A program made the position numbers and the translations under genes. A DNA stretch of 64,000 nucleotides, taken from Proteles cristata cristata. Lineage: Eukaryota > Chordata > Mammalia > Carnivora > Hyaenidae. Positions within the stretch are counted from its first letter, which is position 1, and every line of letters begins with the position of its first letter. Positions 12,671 through 24,800 of the stretch are shown here, in pieces. The stretch lies in the NCBI GenBank assembly GCA_017311185.1, contig JAESUZ010005105.1, positions 310,001-374,000 on the forward strand, given 5' to 3'. Below the pieces are notes generated by a model. That model was not told where the DNA came from. It did no database searches and saw only the letters and a program-made list of their open reading frames with translations.

Positions 12671-12898
12671 TTTTTTTTTTAATTTTTTTTTAATGTTTTT
12701 CTTTATTTCTAGGAGAGAGAGAGAGACAGCGTGAGCAGGGGAGGGTCAGACAGAGAGGGAGTCACAGACTGAAACAGGCTCCAGGCTCCGAGCTGGCAGT
12801 CAGCACAGAGCCCGACGCTGGGCTCGAACCCACGAACCGCGAGATCATGACCTAAGCGAAAGTCGGACGCTCAACCGACTACGCCACCCAGGCGCCCC
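12671..12898 (-). mobile_element. Young feliform SINE with perfect target-site duplication
   Basis: Antisense full-length copy with a 13-bp perfect duplication, 12658-12670 and 12899-12911. The tRNA-like head is well preserved, which suggests a recent insertion. Confidence 0.93.
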
Positions 12899-12911
12899 TC
12901 ATTTTTTCTTT

Positions 12912-14634
12912 CAATTGCTTACTGAAACAATATTGTGTAGGCTTTCAGTACATTCATAATCCATTATTAGCTTTTTTTTAATTTTGCCTTTTCACATCCT
13001 ATAATAAAATATGAGAAAACACAGGAATTAAGGTAAATGCTTTACAGTTTGGATCTTTTATTTTTAATTGTAAATTAAGGTAATTTTGTGGTAATCAAAA
13101 GCAGATATTTATAAGTAGCTTGATTTTTTTGGTTAATTATTTCACTTTTTTGGTAAATACAAAGTGTGTAAAAGGTACCTATTTACAAAATGCACCTAAA
13201 TCTGTCCACTGCATTTTTTGTTAATAATATAAATTTAATATAGCAATGCATAAGTTGAGGAAAAAAGACCAACAAAATGATCTAGAGAAAGAGAGAAATC
13301 TTCACTCTATGGCCATGATTTTGCTACATTTTATATATCAATTTCTTTTTGCCCAATTTTACCTTTCTAAAGAGATATTTTTCCATTCATTAATTTTAAA
13401 AAATAGGAATTATGAAGATGGTGATTACGAGAGAATAGATGTGAAAAGGAATACACTACTTCCATTTAACAGCCAATAAACACAAAACAGCTTTAGACAG
13501 AAGGTATCATGAATCACTTTAAATAATTTCTCACTTGATTCTGGAAATCACTGTGATGTTCAGCCTGCCTTCTGAACTAGGTAAAACAAATTTTTTTAAA
13601 TCAAACTAGGAGAAAACTATTAAAGAAGCTATACATAATTTTTCTGGGCAAGCATAAATTTTGACATGAGAACTGTAAAAAAAGAAATAAACATAAAATG
13701 GTAGAAATTTTAGGTATACAGTAGATATTAAAAGACAGTGGAAGAGTTGACTGTATTAGGAAAGAAAGTCATTACCAGCAGTCCAAAGTTTCACAGATAA
13801 AGATAATTCTGAAGAAAAGAAAATGCATTTTGTTTTTGCTTACTTGTGTTTTGTTTGTTTTGTTTTGTTTTTTGTCTCTTAGGGAGCCTGTTAATGGTAA
13901 ATTCCATAGGAAATAGCCCAACTGGTCTACACTCTGGCTAACAAAACATTCTGAAGAAGGAGGGGGAAGAAAACTCTTGAATTAGATCTTATAAACAATA
14001 TAGCTAATTTCTAAAACGTTTTAGGGTGTTGAAAACCATTATTTAAAATGCGGTTGTAAGAATTTTGTTTTTTAAATTACAGGACAATTTCTCACTTTAT
14101 TTATGTTTGTGTTCTAAAGTTTTTCTTAGTCTAAAAGCTATCCATTATCGTAATTACTATGTTAAAAAGTAAAACCTAAATAACTACATACCTTCCTTAA
14201 TTTTGTAGAGAGGAACTTAGCTTTATATACAAGATTGGACAAATGATCTATGAAATTTCTTTTTACACTAAGAAGTAGTGACTATGTTCTATGATTTTCA
14301 GGCCTATCTGCAATTTTCTGATTTGCCACCCAAATGGCATAGATTTTGAATTATGTTCTTATTGCTACCATTCATGAAATAACAACATATATTCTAGTGA
14401 GTCTTAAACATGTTGTATCATGTGCCCTTTAAAAAAAATGTGTGCCCTCTTCACACACAGTTTCCATAGAATTTAAGTGCATTCATGAATGTTCTGAAAT
14501 CTATTTGTGTATTGGAGGCTAAGATCTTATACCAGATATTTAGTATGATAAAATTAAAAAGAGCAAAGGTGTAGTATTCAAATGGCTTTGGATTCAGTTC
14601 CCAATTAAATTACTGACACAATACTTCTCTACTT
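12912..14634. other. Intergenic, no gene seen
   Basis: AT-rich, with a TTTTG-rich stretch at about 13848-13872. A 77-codon ORF at 13246-13479 is Lys/Phe-rich, matches no family I know, and is treated as chance. This is the distal upstream region of the first OR gene and could hold its non-coding exon and promoter, but none could be fixed. Confidence 0.4.
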
Positions 14635-14635
14635 G

Positions 14636-14762
14636 GCTATGAACCTGTAAACTTTGTAGAAATGCAAATGCCTAGATCTCACCCAAGATATTCAAATGAA
14701 TTGTGTGGGTATGTGTTGGGCATTTATCTTTGTTAAAGATTTACCAGCTTCAGAAAGCCAGC
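14636..14762 (-). mobile_element. MER5-like DNA transposon remnant
   Basis: The block AGAAATGCAAATGCC...CTCACCCAAGA resembles the non-autonomous hAT element MER5A in antisense. It is old and partial. Confidence 0.45.
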
Positions 14763-14764
14763 AT

Positions 14765-14938
14765 TTAGATATATAGCACAGACAAATTCTTTAATCTGAA
14801 CCTCAATTTCCCTCTCTAAAAAGTGAGGATTGTAATATTCTGTTCAGAGAAGTTTGTTGCAGATATTAATAAGAAAATTTATGTAAATCTCCAAACACAG
14901 TACATGGTACATTGTTGGTGATCAATGAATGTTAGCCT
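14765..14938 (+). mobile_element. MIR remnant
   Basis: Resembles the MIR core and tail: CCTCAATTTCCCTCTCTAAA followed by an ATTAATAAGAAAA region and a TCAATGAATGTTAGC end. It lies about 100 bp before the OR coding exon. Confidence 0.55.
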
Positions 14939-14987
14939 CTCTCTCCTTTGTTCTTTCTTACTGACTCTAATAGCTAATCTTGACCAT

Positions 14988-15008
14988 CTTTTTTCTCTTT
15001 TTGTGTAG
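14988..15008 (+). promoter_or_regulatory. Candidate splice acceptor before OR gene 1
   Basis: A run of 11 pyrimidines and further T's leads to TGTGTAG with AG at 15007-15008, 25 nt before the ATG. OR coding exons are commonly preceded by spliced non-coding exons, so this is the likely exon start. Not proven without transcript data. Confidence 0.5.
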
Positions 15009-15033
15009 CTTTGTTAAAACCCAGAAGAGAGAA

Positions 15034-15972
15034 ATGAGGAACCATTCAATGCAGACAGAATTCATTCTTTTGGGTCTGACAAATGACCCTGAATTGCAGG
15101 TTGTAATTTTCCTCTTTCTATTTTTTACCTACTTGTTGAGTGTGACAGGAAACTTAACCATCATCATTCTCACTCTGCTGGATTCCCAGCTAAAGATACC
15201 AATGTATTTCTTCCTACGGAATTTCTCCGTTTTAGAAATCTCATTCACAACTGTTTGTATTCCAAGGTTCCTGGTAAGCCTTGTGACAAAGGACAGAACT
15301 ATTTCCTATATGAGTTGTATGACTCAGTTATTTTTTTTTATCTTTTTGGGAGTAACTGAATTTTACCTTCTGGCTGCTATGTCCTACGACCGTTATGTGG
15401 CTATATGTAAACCTCTGCATTATACCACCATCATGAACAACAAAGTTTGCTACCAACTTGTACTCAGCTCTTGGGTAACTGGATTCTTGATCATCTTTCC
15501 TCCAATAATCTTGGGACTCAGGTTGGAATTTTGTGCTTCCAATGTCATTGATCATTTTATTTGTGATTCTTCTCCCATCCTGCAGATTTCTTGTTCAGAT
15601 ACACATTTCCTAGAGCTAATGTCCTTTTTCTTGGCTGTGATGACACTAATGGTTACACTGATGTTAGTGATTATCTCCTATGGCTACATCATCAAGACAA
15701 TTCTCAAATTCCCTTCTGCTCAGCAAAGGACTAAAGCCTTTTCTACCTGTTCTTCCCACATGATTGTAGTTTCCATCTCTTATGGTAGCTGTATCTTCAT
15801 GTACATAAAGCCATCAGCAAATGACAGAGTGACTTTAAGCAAAGGAGTGGCTGTGCTCAATACCTCAGTTGCCCCCTTATTGAATCCCTTCATTTATACA
15901 CTAAGAAACCAGCAAGTGAAACAGGCCTTTAAGAATATGGTCCAGAAAGTTTTATTTGCTTCAAACAAATGA
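15034..15972 (+). CDS. OR6C-like: Olfactory receptor, family 6 subfamily C-like (312 aa, intact)
   Basis: Class A (rhodopsin-like) odorant GPCR of the olfactory neuron cilia, coupling to Golf and adenylyl cyclase 3 in this family. From the ATG at 15034 the protein is 312 residues, the usual OR length. Visible landmarks are the N-glycosylation site NHS at 3-5, GN at 39-40 in TM1, PMYFFL at 56-61 (TM2), Cys95 at the top of TM3, [10 protein letters not shown] at 116-125 (TM3/loop 2), loop-2 cysteines 167/177/187, SY at 215-216 (TM5), KAFSTCSSH at 234-242 (TM6) and NPFIY at 284-288 (TM7). The open frame continues 18 codons upstream only from a TTG. That stretch contains the splice acceptor, so ATG 15034 is the start. 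It has KIP where the other two genes have KTP before MYFFL. By recalled similarity it leans to the OR6C1/OR6C3 side of the subfamily; the exact orthologue is not assigned. The ligand is unknown. Confidence 0.95.
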   Translation: MRNHSMQTEFILLGLTNDPELQVVIFLFLFFTYLLSVTGNLTIIILTLLDSQLKIPMYFFLRNFSVLEISFTTVCIPRFLVSLVTKDRTISYMSCMTQLFFFIFLGVTEFYLLAAMSYDRYVAICKPLHYTTIMNNKVCYQLVLSSWVTGFLIIFPPIILGLRLEFCASNVIDHFICDSSPILQISCSDTHFLELMSFFLAVMTLMVTLMLVIISYGYIIKTILKFPSAQQRTKAFSTCSSHMIVVSISYGSCIFMYIKPSANDRVTLSKGVAVLNTSVAPLLNPFIYTLRNQQVKQAFKNMVQKVLFASNK

Positions 15973-16825
15973 GAAAATTCTAAAAAAGTATGAAGGGAAA
16001 AATGAATGCAAATGTTGCCCTTTTAATCTTGGATTACTTTGTCTTACTCTGTACATATGTTCACATTATATTAGTAATTTCAGTCCACTTGGGGACTCCT
16101 TTCATTCTATTATTTCTGGCTAGAAATTCTATTCCACAAATCTGCTCCTTTATTGTTCTCAGAAATGCAGAATTTTATGTGTGATATTTTTTACAGATCA
16201 CACTGTATGAAACAAATATTTTCAGTGAGTCTCTGTATGAGTTTGCATGCCTTTCCAGAACATGGCATGTAAATGGAATGTCTGTAATAGGAATCATATT
16301 TTTAGGACAAAAATGAATATTTGAAGCAGATCACAGAGTCAGTCATTTAACCAAGAAAATAATTCAGTGATAATAGATAGCATTTTATGCTATGGAGAAT
16401 ATTATGTTTCATAAATGTCATTTTTTAATGTGTGACAGATTGCACAGATTATAAAGTAAATCAAAGTAAGATAAGATTTATAATAATTTATTTTACAAAA
16501 TGCTTTTCTTTCTGTAAGATAAGAATAAACTTTAATCCTTGTATCTGACATGAATGAGAAAAAATAATGATCAAATTCTATATGATCCCAACTGAAAATG
16601 TTTTTAATTAAATTTCTAAAATTTGAATTCCTGAAAGATATGTCTACCTATAACAGTGAATTGCACTACTATGTAAGAAATTCTTTCATTGCTTTACTTT
16701 AGAGCTTAAAGTATATTCTACCGTTTCCACAGAATTTTCCGAATTATATAAATCTATTTTCTTTACTTAAAACATTTCTTATTTGAATGTAATGGTAATT
16801 TTCCCATATACTGTTGAATTGCATT
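15973..16825. other. Intergenic 3' flank of OR gene 1
   Basis: Contains a candidate polyadenylation signal AATAAA at about 16525, roughly 550 nt after the stop. A short ORF at 15990-16184 has no recognisable domain. Confidence 0.4.
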
Positions 16826-16974
16826 TTTTTTCTTTTTTCTTTTCTCTTTTTTTAAGTAGGCTTCATGCCCAGCACGGAGCCTAATGTGGGGCTTGAAGTC
16901 ATGACCCTGAGATCAAGACTTCAGTTGAGATCAAGAGTCAGACACTTAACTGACTGAGCCACCCAGGCTCCCCT
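16826..16974 (-). mobile_element. Older carnivore CAN-SINE
   Basis: Antisense tRNA-like head ending GAGCCACCCAGGCTCCCC at about 16957-16973. It lacks the GA-rich tract typical of the younger feline copies, so it is probably an older subfamily. Confidence 0.75.
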
Positions 16975-18022
16975 AAACTGCACTTTAATATTCTATTCCA
17001 GTTTATTAAGTCTTTGGTGATGTTACTGGTAATAATAGCAATATAGGATAAATCTCAGAAAAGTCATTAAGAAATTTTTCTTCTTCTTAACCTAGTTGTT
17101 TAAATGTAAAATATCACTGTACTTTGAACAAAAGAAATGTGAGAAAGAAAATAAAATATTAATGCAAATTACTTAAGATAAAGACTGATATTTATAACTT
17201 ATTGAAGGAAAATCAAATGAATGTCAGAGGTCAAATTCAGTGTCTCTGCAAAAGATAATTATATTGCCTCTACAGTTTCATAGAAAATTGGCTTATACAA
17301 AATATATTAATACTTGCATTTGAACTTCTATTATTTCCTTTTTGGTGTAATCTCCCATATGATTCTTTGGAATTTTTAATTGTTCTACAGGAGTATCTGA
17401 GAATAGGGAAAAATATTTCTTAGATGCTATTCTCTTGGAAACTTATTATGTGAGGTTAACAATTTAGCTCTGCTAATAGAACAAAAATGAAAGCATACAT
17501 GATGACAAGAGTTTGAAAATATGTTCCATTCTATAACCCTATACCTTAGTCAATAATAAACATACAGTACAAAATATTTCTCTTGAGAGTCTACAAATTT
17601 GACACATTATAGAATGCCTGTCAAAATCAAAGCTCTAAATTTTAGTGTATTTATACCTACCTTCTCTGTGAAAAAATAGTTGAAATACTTAAGTACTTCC
17701 TAAAATTATTTCAAGATTGATTACTAAAATCATCATGAGAGGATGAAAATATATTCATAGTTTTCTTATAGATTAAAACACAATTCGATTAAAAATAGCT
17801 ATCTAAGACTATGTTTAAAATTAAGAAGTCTAGCACAAATGTGTATTTTATAGCAAGTAGATCTGAATGTTTGTCAAATGAACATTTCCACATACAGTAA
17901 TAGTGGGGATAGTGTTATAAGGCAAGATATGAAGAAGTATTTATGATCTAGTATTGATTCCAGGTACCTCTGTATTCACAATCTAATAGTTGATTAATTC
18001 TGCATATAAAAATGTGATACAT
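16975..18022. other. Intergenic, nothing recognised
   Basis: AT-rich DNA without ORFs or recognisable repeats. Confidence 0.45.
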
Positions 18023-18258
18023 GGGCAACTGGTTGGGTGTGTTGGTTAAGTGTCTGACTCTTCATTTCGGTTCAGGTCATGATCCCGGGGTTGTGGGATC
18101 AAGCCCCATGTCGGACTCTGCACTGAGTGTGGAGCCTGCTTAAGATTCTCTCTCTCTGTCTCCCTCTCTCTCTCACACTCTCTCTCTCTTTCTCTCTCTC
18201 TTTCTCCCCCTCTCCTGCTTGTGCTCCCTTTCTCAAATAAATAAACTTTTCAAAAAGT
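18023..18258 (+). mobile_element. Carnivore SINE with expanded CT tract
   Basis: The head GGTTAAGTGTCTGACTC and B-box region are followed by a long CT/TCTC tract (18145-18215) and an AAATAAATAAAC tail. Confidence 0.8.
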
Positions 18259-18685
18259 GTGATATAAACACTATATAGAAGTAGAATACTTAGACCTAAA
18301 GCAGTCTAAGCCTCATACAAGTTATTAAATAATGGACATATTGTTTAAATTTATGGAAAATATAGCAGCTATCAAGTTTTGCAAATACATCTAGCATTTT
18401 GAGCCAACTATTAATAGGTAGAACTATGAAGATAAAGTCCATTTTCTGAGTAAATTCTAAGAACAGACACTAAAACTGTTGAATTAAATGGTGTAAATTC
18501 TTTGGCATTAATTGGGGCCCAATATTCATATTAGATTGAAAGCAATTCTGGTAGCAAGATGTAGTTTCTAAATACTATTTCCCTTTGAATGGAATCAGGA
18601 CTTCTGGGAGAAAGAATTGTTTCCACCTTAGGGGTAGGAAACATATGAACTGAGCCTGGAACATCATTTGGTGCCGGAAGGAAAG

Positions 18686-18689
18686 GAAA

Positions 18690-18728
<39 letters not shown>

Positions 18729-18730
18729 AA
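18686..18730. repeat. (AAAT)n microsatellite
   Basis: About 11 AAAT/ATAA units in a row, likely polymorphic. The flanks to 19090 are AT-rich and unassigned. Confidence 0.95.
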
Positions 18731-19117
18731 TGTTATATTTTAAACTTTTAATAAAATTATATTACATATATACATATATATAAATATCATGAGGACACAG
18801 GAAGAAATTTGGATCATACCTACTAGCCCAAAATGAGACAACTTGAGCATAAAAAATATATTAATGACTGTAATGTATTGAAACATATCAAATATATAAA
18901 ATCCATGAGTATATAGCATTATAAAAGGAAAATGGTTGATCATAAGTGGAAGTTGCTAGGACATCAAATTACTACCACAAAACATTGATAGCAGAGGGGA
19001 GGAACCAAATGCGTATCTGCTCTGCCTGTATATAATGTATTTCAGGTAATCAAACAGTTTATCAAAAAAGTTGCAGATTCCCAGAAATACAAAATAAAAC
19101 AATGGTTTGGACCTCTT

Positions 19118-19160
19118 TAACCCTCAGTCCTCCACTCTACCAGCTGAGCTATCAAAGGGT
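19118..19160 (-). pseudogene. Retro-inserted tRNA-Tyr 5' half
   Basis: Read on the - strand, this 43-nt insert carries about 34 nt matching the 5' half of tRNA-Tyr: acceptor strand, D-arm GATAGCTCAGCTGGTAGAG, then the anticodon stem. It has two C-to-T differences and stops at the anticodon loop. Perfect 19-bp direct repeats flank it (19099-19117 and 19161-19179). On the - strand the junction reads ATT/AAGAGG, a plausible L1 endonuclease site. There is no long poly(A). It is not a working tRNA gene because the 3' half is missing. Confidence 0.8.
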
Positions 19161-19390
19161 ACAATGGTTTGGACCTCTTAATGCAATAATAGATCTAGAT
19201 AATGCATTAGTTTGTGCTAAAAATGATCTGTGAAATATTGATAGTGATATTTTTAATAAGATATCAGGCTGACAAGACTGACGCACTGATCAATCTAAAT
19301 ATTACTGAAAGTAGGTCAAGTAGGCTCGTGATGTAATTCAATAAAAAACACACAGCTTCATCTATCAACTTTTTGCTAAAAATACAAATC

Positions 19391-19634
19391 AGGGGCGCCT
19401 GGGTGGCTCAGTCGGTTAAGCGTCCGACTTCGGCTCGGTCATGATCTCACGGTGCGTGGGTTCGAGCCCCGCGTCGGGCTCTGTGCTGACTGCCAGCTCA
19501 GAGCCTGGAGCCTGCTTCAGATTCTGTTTCGCCCTCTCTCTCTGCCCCTCCCCTGCTCACATTGTCTTTGTCTCTCTTTCTCAGAAATAAATAAAACATT
19601 TAAAATTTTTTTAAGTAAATAAAATTTAAAAAAT
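19391..19634 (+). mobile_element. Young feliform SINE, near-consensus
   Basis: Starts GGGGCGCCTGGGTGGCTCAG, with A-box TGGCTCAGTCGG at 19404-19415 and B-box GGTTCGAGCC at 19459-19468, so both internal Pol III promoter parts look intact. It is flanked by 13-bp direct repeats, 19378-19390 and 19635-19647, with one mismatch. Confidence 0.93.
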
Positions 19635-20257
19635 AAAAAAACAAATCTAGATGTAATCAATAATTAAATATAGTTAGCATATAAGAAGTAATTGGGTAAT
19701 GGAAAAACAAGTTAGGTCCATAAGGAAGCAATCATTTAATCATTTAATCATTCCTGGGTCCTGACTTCTGCCCAATCTGCAGGTAAAACTGAGGGATAAG
19801 ATCTGAGAAGACAGTAAAAACAATGTTACAATGGATTTGTTTAGAAAAGCCGAACAATGTATTTTACATGTAGCATTTTGTTTTCCTTGATAATGAACAT
19901 TTTTTAAATAATTCATGCTCTCAGCTCTGCTGTCATGTCATTTCCATAGGCTTGAAACTTAGCTTTCAAACATTTTTACCACAATTTATAGTAATATACA
20001 CATTTTACATTGCAGTCCAGTGCACATGCACACACACATACACAGAAACACACACACACTTGCATGTTAGTGAAATAAAAAATGTCCAAAAAAAGTATAA
20101 AACACTTGTCTACCTTGCTTTCTGATGCTTTCTTGTCTAATGTATCTCATTAAAAATAAATGCACATATCACAAATTGACTTCATATACTACTAAATGGT
20201 CATGATTCATATTTGAGAAAAATACATATATTAGGGATTCTTTAAATAATATAGTCC

Positions 20258-20373
20258 ATGGAGCCTGCTTGGGATTCTCTCTCTCCCTCTCTCTCTGACC
20301 CTCCCCTGCTTGCGTTCCCTGTGTGTCTCTCTCAAAATTAATAAATACACTTTTTAAAAAATAAAATAAAAAA
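20258..20373 (+). mobile_element. 5'-truncated SINE
   Basis: Only the part from TGGAGCCTGCTTGGGATTCT through the CT tract and A-rich tail is present. The Pol III promoter is missing. Confidence 0.8.
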
Positions 20374-20578
20374 TTCTTTACCAGATCTTTCCCATGATTT
20401 TCTCAAACTGTTGTTGCCCTTATCTGATATTTACTACTTGGTAAACTACTTGATTGACTACTTTGGTGCAAAACAAAGAGCATTTTGATACACACCAAAT
20501 TCACTAACAAGTGGGAAATGTTTTGTACACAACTGAAGAATATCCTTAATTCTTTCTAATTCAGTCTGATATTTGTCT

Positions 20579-21072
20579 TGTTGCACATAAATTTAGCCTC
20601 AGTCCTTCCATCTTGACCCAGAGTTTATCTTCTGGGCCTAATCAGAGGGCTATGTGACTAACCTCAGGTGCAAGAAAAAAAACAAATAAGAAGACAAGGG
20701 TTAATGTCCCCTGCTAGTGGTTTTTTATGACACAGTTTGCATACTTTGTCCTTGAGATAATGGCTATTCCCTTGAAACTCCCCTACAACCCGAAACCTTG
20801 CCTTCAAAGTAACAAATGTTTTCCTACATACCAGGATAAGGGCCGCTCTCTCTATCACTTTTAGCCTTTTTACAATATTCGCTCAATTCTGCTCCTGCAC
20901 TGCCCACTTGCTTGCCTGCTTGCTTGCTCATTATAAAAAGCCCCAAGTCTTTGGACTCAGAGTCGCACATTTAGAGTTCTGGGTTAACTCTGGGCGGTCC
21001 CGGGCAGTAATAAAGACTCCCTTAATGCAGCTTCAGTGGTCTCAGTTGGTCTCTGTGTCTCTCAGCATAACA
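20579..21072 (+). mobile_element. Solo LTR, gammaretrovirus-like (class I ERV), 494 bp
   Basis: Begins TGTT and ends AACA, with a 4-bp duplication GTCT at 20575-20578 and 21073-21076. A TATA-like ATTATAAAAAG lies near 20930 and a poly(A) signal AATAAAG near 21009, so U3, R and U5 appear in order. No internal retroviral genes or primer-binding site follow, which indicates loss of the provirus body by LTR-LTR recombination. A 4-bp duplication fits gammaretroviral integration. Confidence 0.82.
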
Positions 21073-21139
21073 GTCTGACTGAAACACTTAGATCTTCTTA
21101 TCAAGTCACTTATGCTATAATCACCTCTGTAAGTATTAA

Positions 21140-21800
21140 ACGCATTCACCAATCTGACTTCTATCCTTAGCTTCTAATAATTTTCTCTGATTCCTGACTT
21201 CCAACCTTTTCCACAGCAGCTTATAATATGCTTCCTGAACTCACCAGTCCACTGAAACTCTTCTTGATAAGTTTTTGTGATATTTCTTTAAGTCTCAGGA
21301 ACTGTAGCCATTTTATTTGCACCTTTCATTGCATTTGACACTGTCAATCACTCGTTTCTTTTTACGGTGTTCGTGACACATTGTTTGCATGATATCCACA
21401 CTCCTAGAGTTTTTTGTTTTGGGACCCCTCCCCCGCCGGCCCTTCTGTTTTCTCTTTTGTAGTTATCTCTCCCCTACCCACCTTTGTAACAGTGATATTT
21501 CTCACACTTCATCCCTAAATCCTCTTAGCTGCTTCTGTAGGTGTTTTTCCTGAGAGCTGATGAAATCCCATGACTTCAACAAAGCACATAAAACTTGATA
21601 TTTCAAAACGTGCATTTTTTATAAGATCTCTTTGAATGTTAGACATCTGCCCCTGGCAATTTTACATTCCCATCTGGCTACAGATGAATTTGTTTAAAAT
21701 GGATTGCCCCATCTTCTGTATTTCTACTGATCCTTGCCTGACTCCGTTTGCTGTCTTAAGGCCAAAACCTAACATTTATTGCTGTATATTAACAACTGAT
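21140..21800 (+). mobile_element. Ancient L2 LINE fragment
   Basis: The block GCATTTGACACTGTCAATCA at about 21332, followed further on by a CATGACTTCAAC block, parallels the reverse transcriptase part of mammalian L2. It is heavily diverged, with no open frame. Confidence 0.55.
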
Positions 21801-24800
21801 ATCAAGCTATATTGTTTCTTACTTTAGCCCTATCGTTAAATTCTCTTGACATTATCAGTACTTTCACTTAGTTTTGCTGCTTCCCTGACTCTACCAAGGG
21901 GAAAGTTTTGTTTGTTTGGTGAGATAGAGCTACAAAGATTGACTCTAAAAACACATGATGAGAGCCAGGTATGTATGTGGTAGTCATCTTACGTAGACTG
22001 CCTGGAAAAAAATGTCATCTAATCATCTGTGGTTTTCCCCTCCCCATTTCTCCATCTGTTTGCTGATTCTGACCTATAACTGGCTCTTAGTGACTCATTC
22101 CTGTACTCTGCTTAGATCTTCAAAGGAGTTTTTCCAAATTACAACAAACCACATTTACGAACTTTCTATGTGCTTTGTTACCTCCTTTGCTTAATAGACG
22201 ATATTAAAAAAATGGTTGAAAATAGGATTTCTATGTTATTTAATGTAACAAAGCTGAAGGAGTCTGACATAGAGAGTTAATTCAAGATAATATTTGCTCT
22301 CAGACCTAGATCATGTTATATTGATTTTTTATGTTGACTCAATTTTAAAACTGATCTAACACCTTTTACTTTTTTCATATCCCTGACCCTAGGGAATTCT
22401 TTTTGGCTTTTACATTTGGTAGGGGAAATGTTCCAAGTGGCATTTAAATCACACCATACCTGATCTGGCAGCCCTTATATAATACCTACATTAAGGCAAA
22501 AAGTGTTATTATTGTGTTTGGCACAGAAATTAGCTTTCCTTTCATGGTTTCCATTCACATCTCCTCAATACACTTATCAGAAACATTAATACCAGAGATT
22601 AAAGACTCTTAGATTCTGGATTTGGACCAATAGCTGTTCTGGAACAATAGGATTGTTCCTTAGCCAACACCAACTACACTAACTACACTAACACCAGCTG
22701 AAAATATTTCATTCTCCAGTGCTTGGTTAAGGCCATCAATAAATTGGGGGGGGGGGATAATTTGGGGGGGGCATAATTTCTTTTGGAAATTCTAAGTAAC
22801 TGATTATAGGAAGGCTTCACCTGATTGCTTTAAAATATTCCTTTCCTCCAGAAATGGGAGATACTCTCTACCTACCATCTGCCCATTTCCCAGAGTAAAT
22901 CTCCCAATGTTTACAGACTCCATTAAAGAGATGAAGAATTACTATAACCTTTTGGAATGAGCCGAGGGGACTCCCAAAAATGTGAGCATCACACAAGTAA
23001 CATTAAGTTAAATAAATATCAACAGTAGATTTAGTAACCAAAATAATTAAATAAAATAATAGACTCCAGATATAGAAGAGGATTACATATACAGCCCACT
23101 AAACCTTCTTTTCTTCATGCTTGAGACATCTAATTGATGCCTTACACAACTCCGGAAACTAGACCATGTCCTTGCTCCTAAATATCTTGAAAACTAAACT
23201 GACACACTTGTTTGACTGATACCTATTTACTTCTTAAGTCTTTTAGACAGCTGAACATTGTAGAGCGAAGGGTAACCTTACTGATATCAGCAGGTAATTT
23301 GCAATTCAGGACTGCTTCTTGAAGTCCTTATTTTGCATATTTTTAAGTGACCTGCTATTCAATGATGCACAAACCCAGCCATATCAATATCTTCAATCAA
23401 CTAAAAAATGAAGAACTCTTGTTTCCTTTAACTATAATTCAATTAACTACTCTATCTCTCTAATTTTGGCAAGACATACAAAACTTTCTAAGAGAAAATA
23501 ATTTTCTAAGTCCCTCAAAAACCATAGACACAATGGTTTCAGCTGATTATTTATCCCTGAGCATCACTGAAGATTAGAAAGATGAAAAAGAATATGTTTG
23601 TATGGGCGTGTATGTGGACTTCTGGTTCACTCCTACTCATGGCCCCAGACTCACCTCACAGACAGCTCTGGGATGGCACTGATTTATCTAAACATTTCAT
23701 TTCTAACATGTGGCCAAGACTTTCCTATCAAGGTATTTATGCTACTCCAAAGTCTGAGGGAATAAACCAAGAACTCTCTCTGGTTTAGACAGGCCTGATG
23801 TTTGGACCTTCCTCGAAAAATGAGAATTTTATCAAGATTGATGTTTGTTTTATGTGCCAAACAAGAAACCAAGTAAATAAATACAAGTCCCAGGTGAACT
23901 GGGTTCCAACGTTATTATCATTAATAATAATGATAATAATATCCTTTTGTGGATAAAAATGAAAATAATAACCTTTTGTGGAATCTTTTGGCAAGGATCC
24001 TGACACATTCAGGACTGGGGACCATGTTCTCAGAGAACTGAAGATTTCACAATGATACTCAACACAGTACTTTTACACAAAATAAAAACCAAGTTAAAAA
24101 AAGAGCAAGTCTACCATTTCTTCCTTTTATTCAATAACATATATAGCTGCTAATAGCTTCTGACAAAATACAGTTATCCCTTTTCTCCTTTTGTAACATA
24201 TTATTACCTTAAGTAATGACTTCTTATTATAAACAAAAGTTAATACAACAAAAATAGATAAATTAAATTTAAATGTAATAACCACTCTAATATCTCAGAA
24301 ACAGCCTTCAATGAATTTCCTATGTAAATATATTCATATTGTTATATTTTCAAATATGAAACACTTTACATGTTGCTTTACAGATTACTTTGATAATTAA
24401 AAACTTAAAACAAACTTTTTATCTCAATAATTACAAATTTGCATCGCCATTTAGATACCCATGTAATATTTCTTTTTGAAAAGAAATATTTTGAAATAAT
24501 TTGAAATCAGTCCTAACAGTTGAAACTTTGTTTGTGATTTCTAAAAAGCTTTATTCACCATTATAACAAATAGCTACTTCGAACTGATCAAATGGTTCTA
24601 CAACTTTTATTATAAATTTATATTGTCTCTTTTTAAATCAACTATCAGCTGCATTTTGTACAAACATCTTTGTGTACTTACAGTATTTCCTAGAAGTGGG
24701 CATTATTATTACTTGTATGTATAGTAACAATTTGATTGTTCTGTGTGTTGCAAATATTTTCTCCACTCTTTTGTTGGTCTTTGTGTTTATGCCATGCTTT

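Noticed and set aside
13246..13479. A 77-codon ORF upstream of OR gene 1
   Set aside because: No recognisable domain, Lys/Asn/Phe-rich as expected from AT-rich DNA, and no supporting signals.
14980..15033. An 18-residue N-terminal extension of OR gene 1, and similar short ones for genes 2 and 3
   Set aside because: These begin at TTG codons and contain splice-acceptor-like sequence. The conserved OR N-terminus begins at the internal ATG in each case.
19391..19634. A functional tRNA-Lys gene
   Set aside because: The tRNA-like head is part of a SINE with a CT tract and A-rich tail. It would not fold into a mature tRNA.
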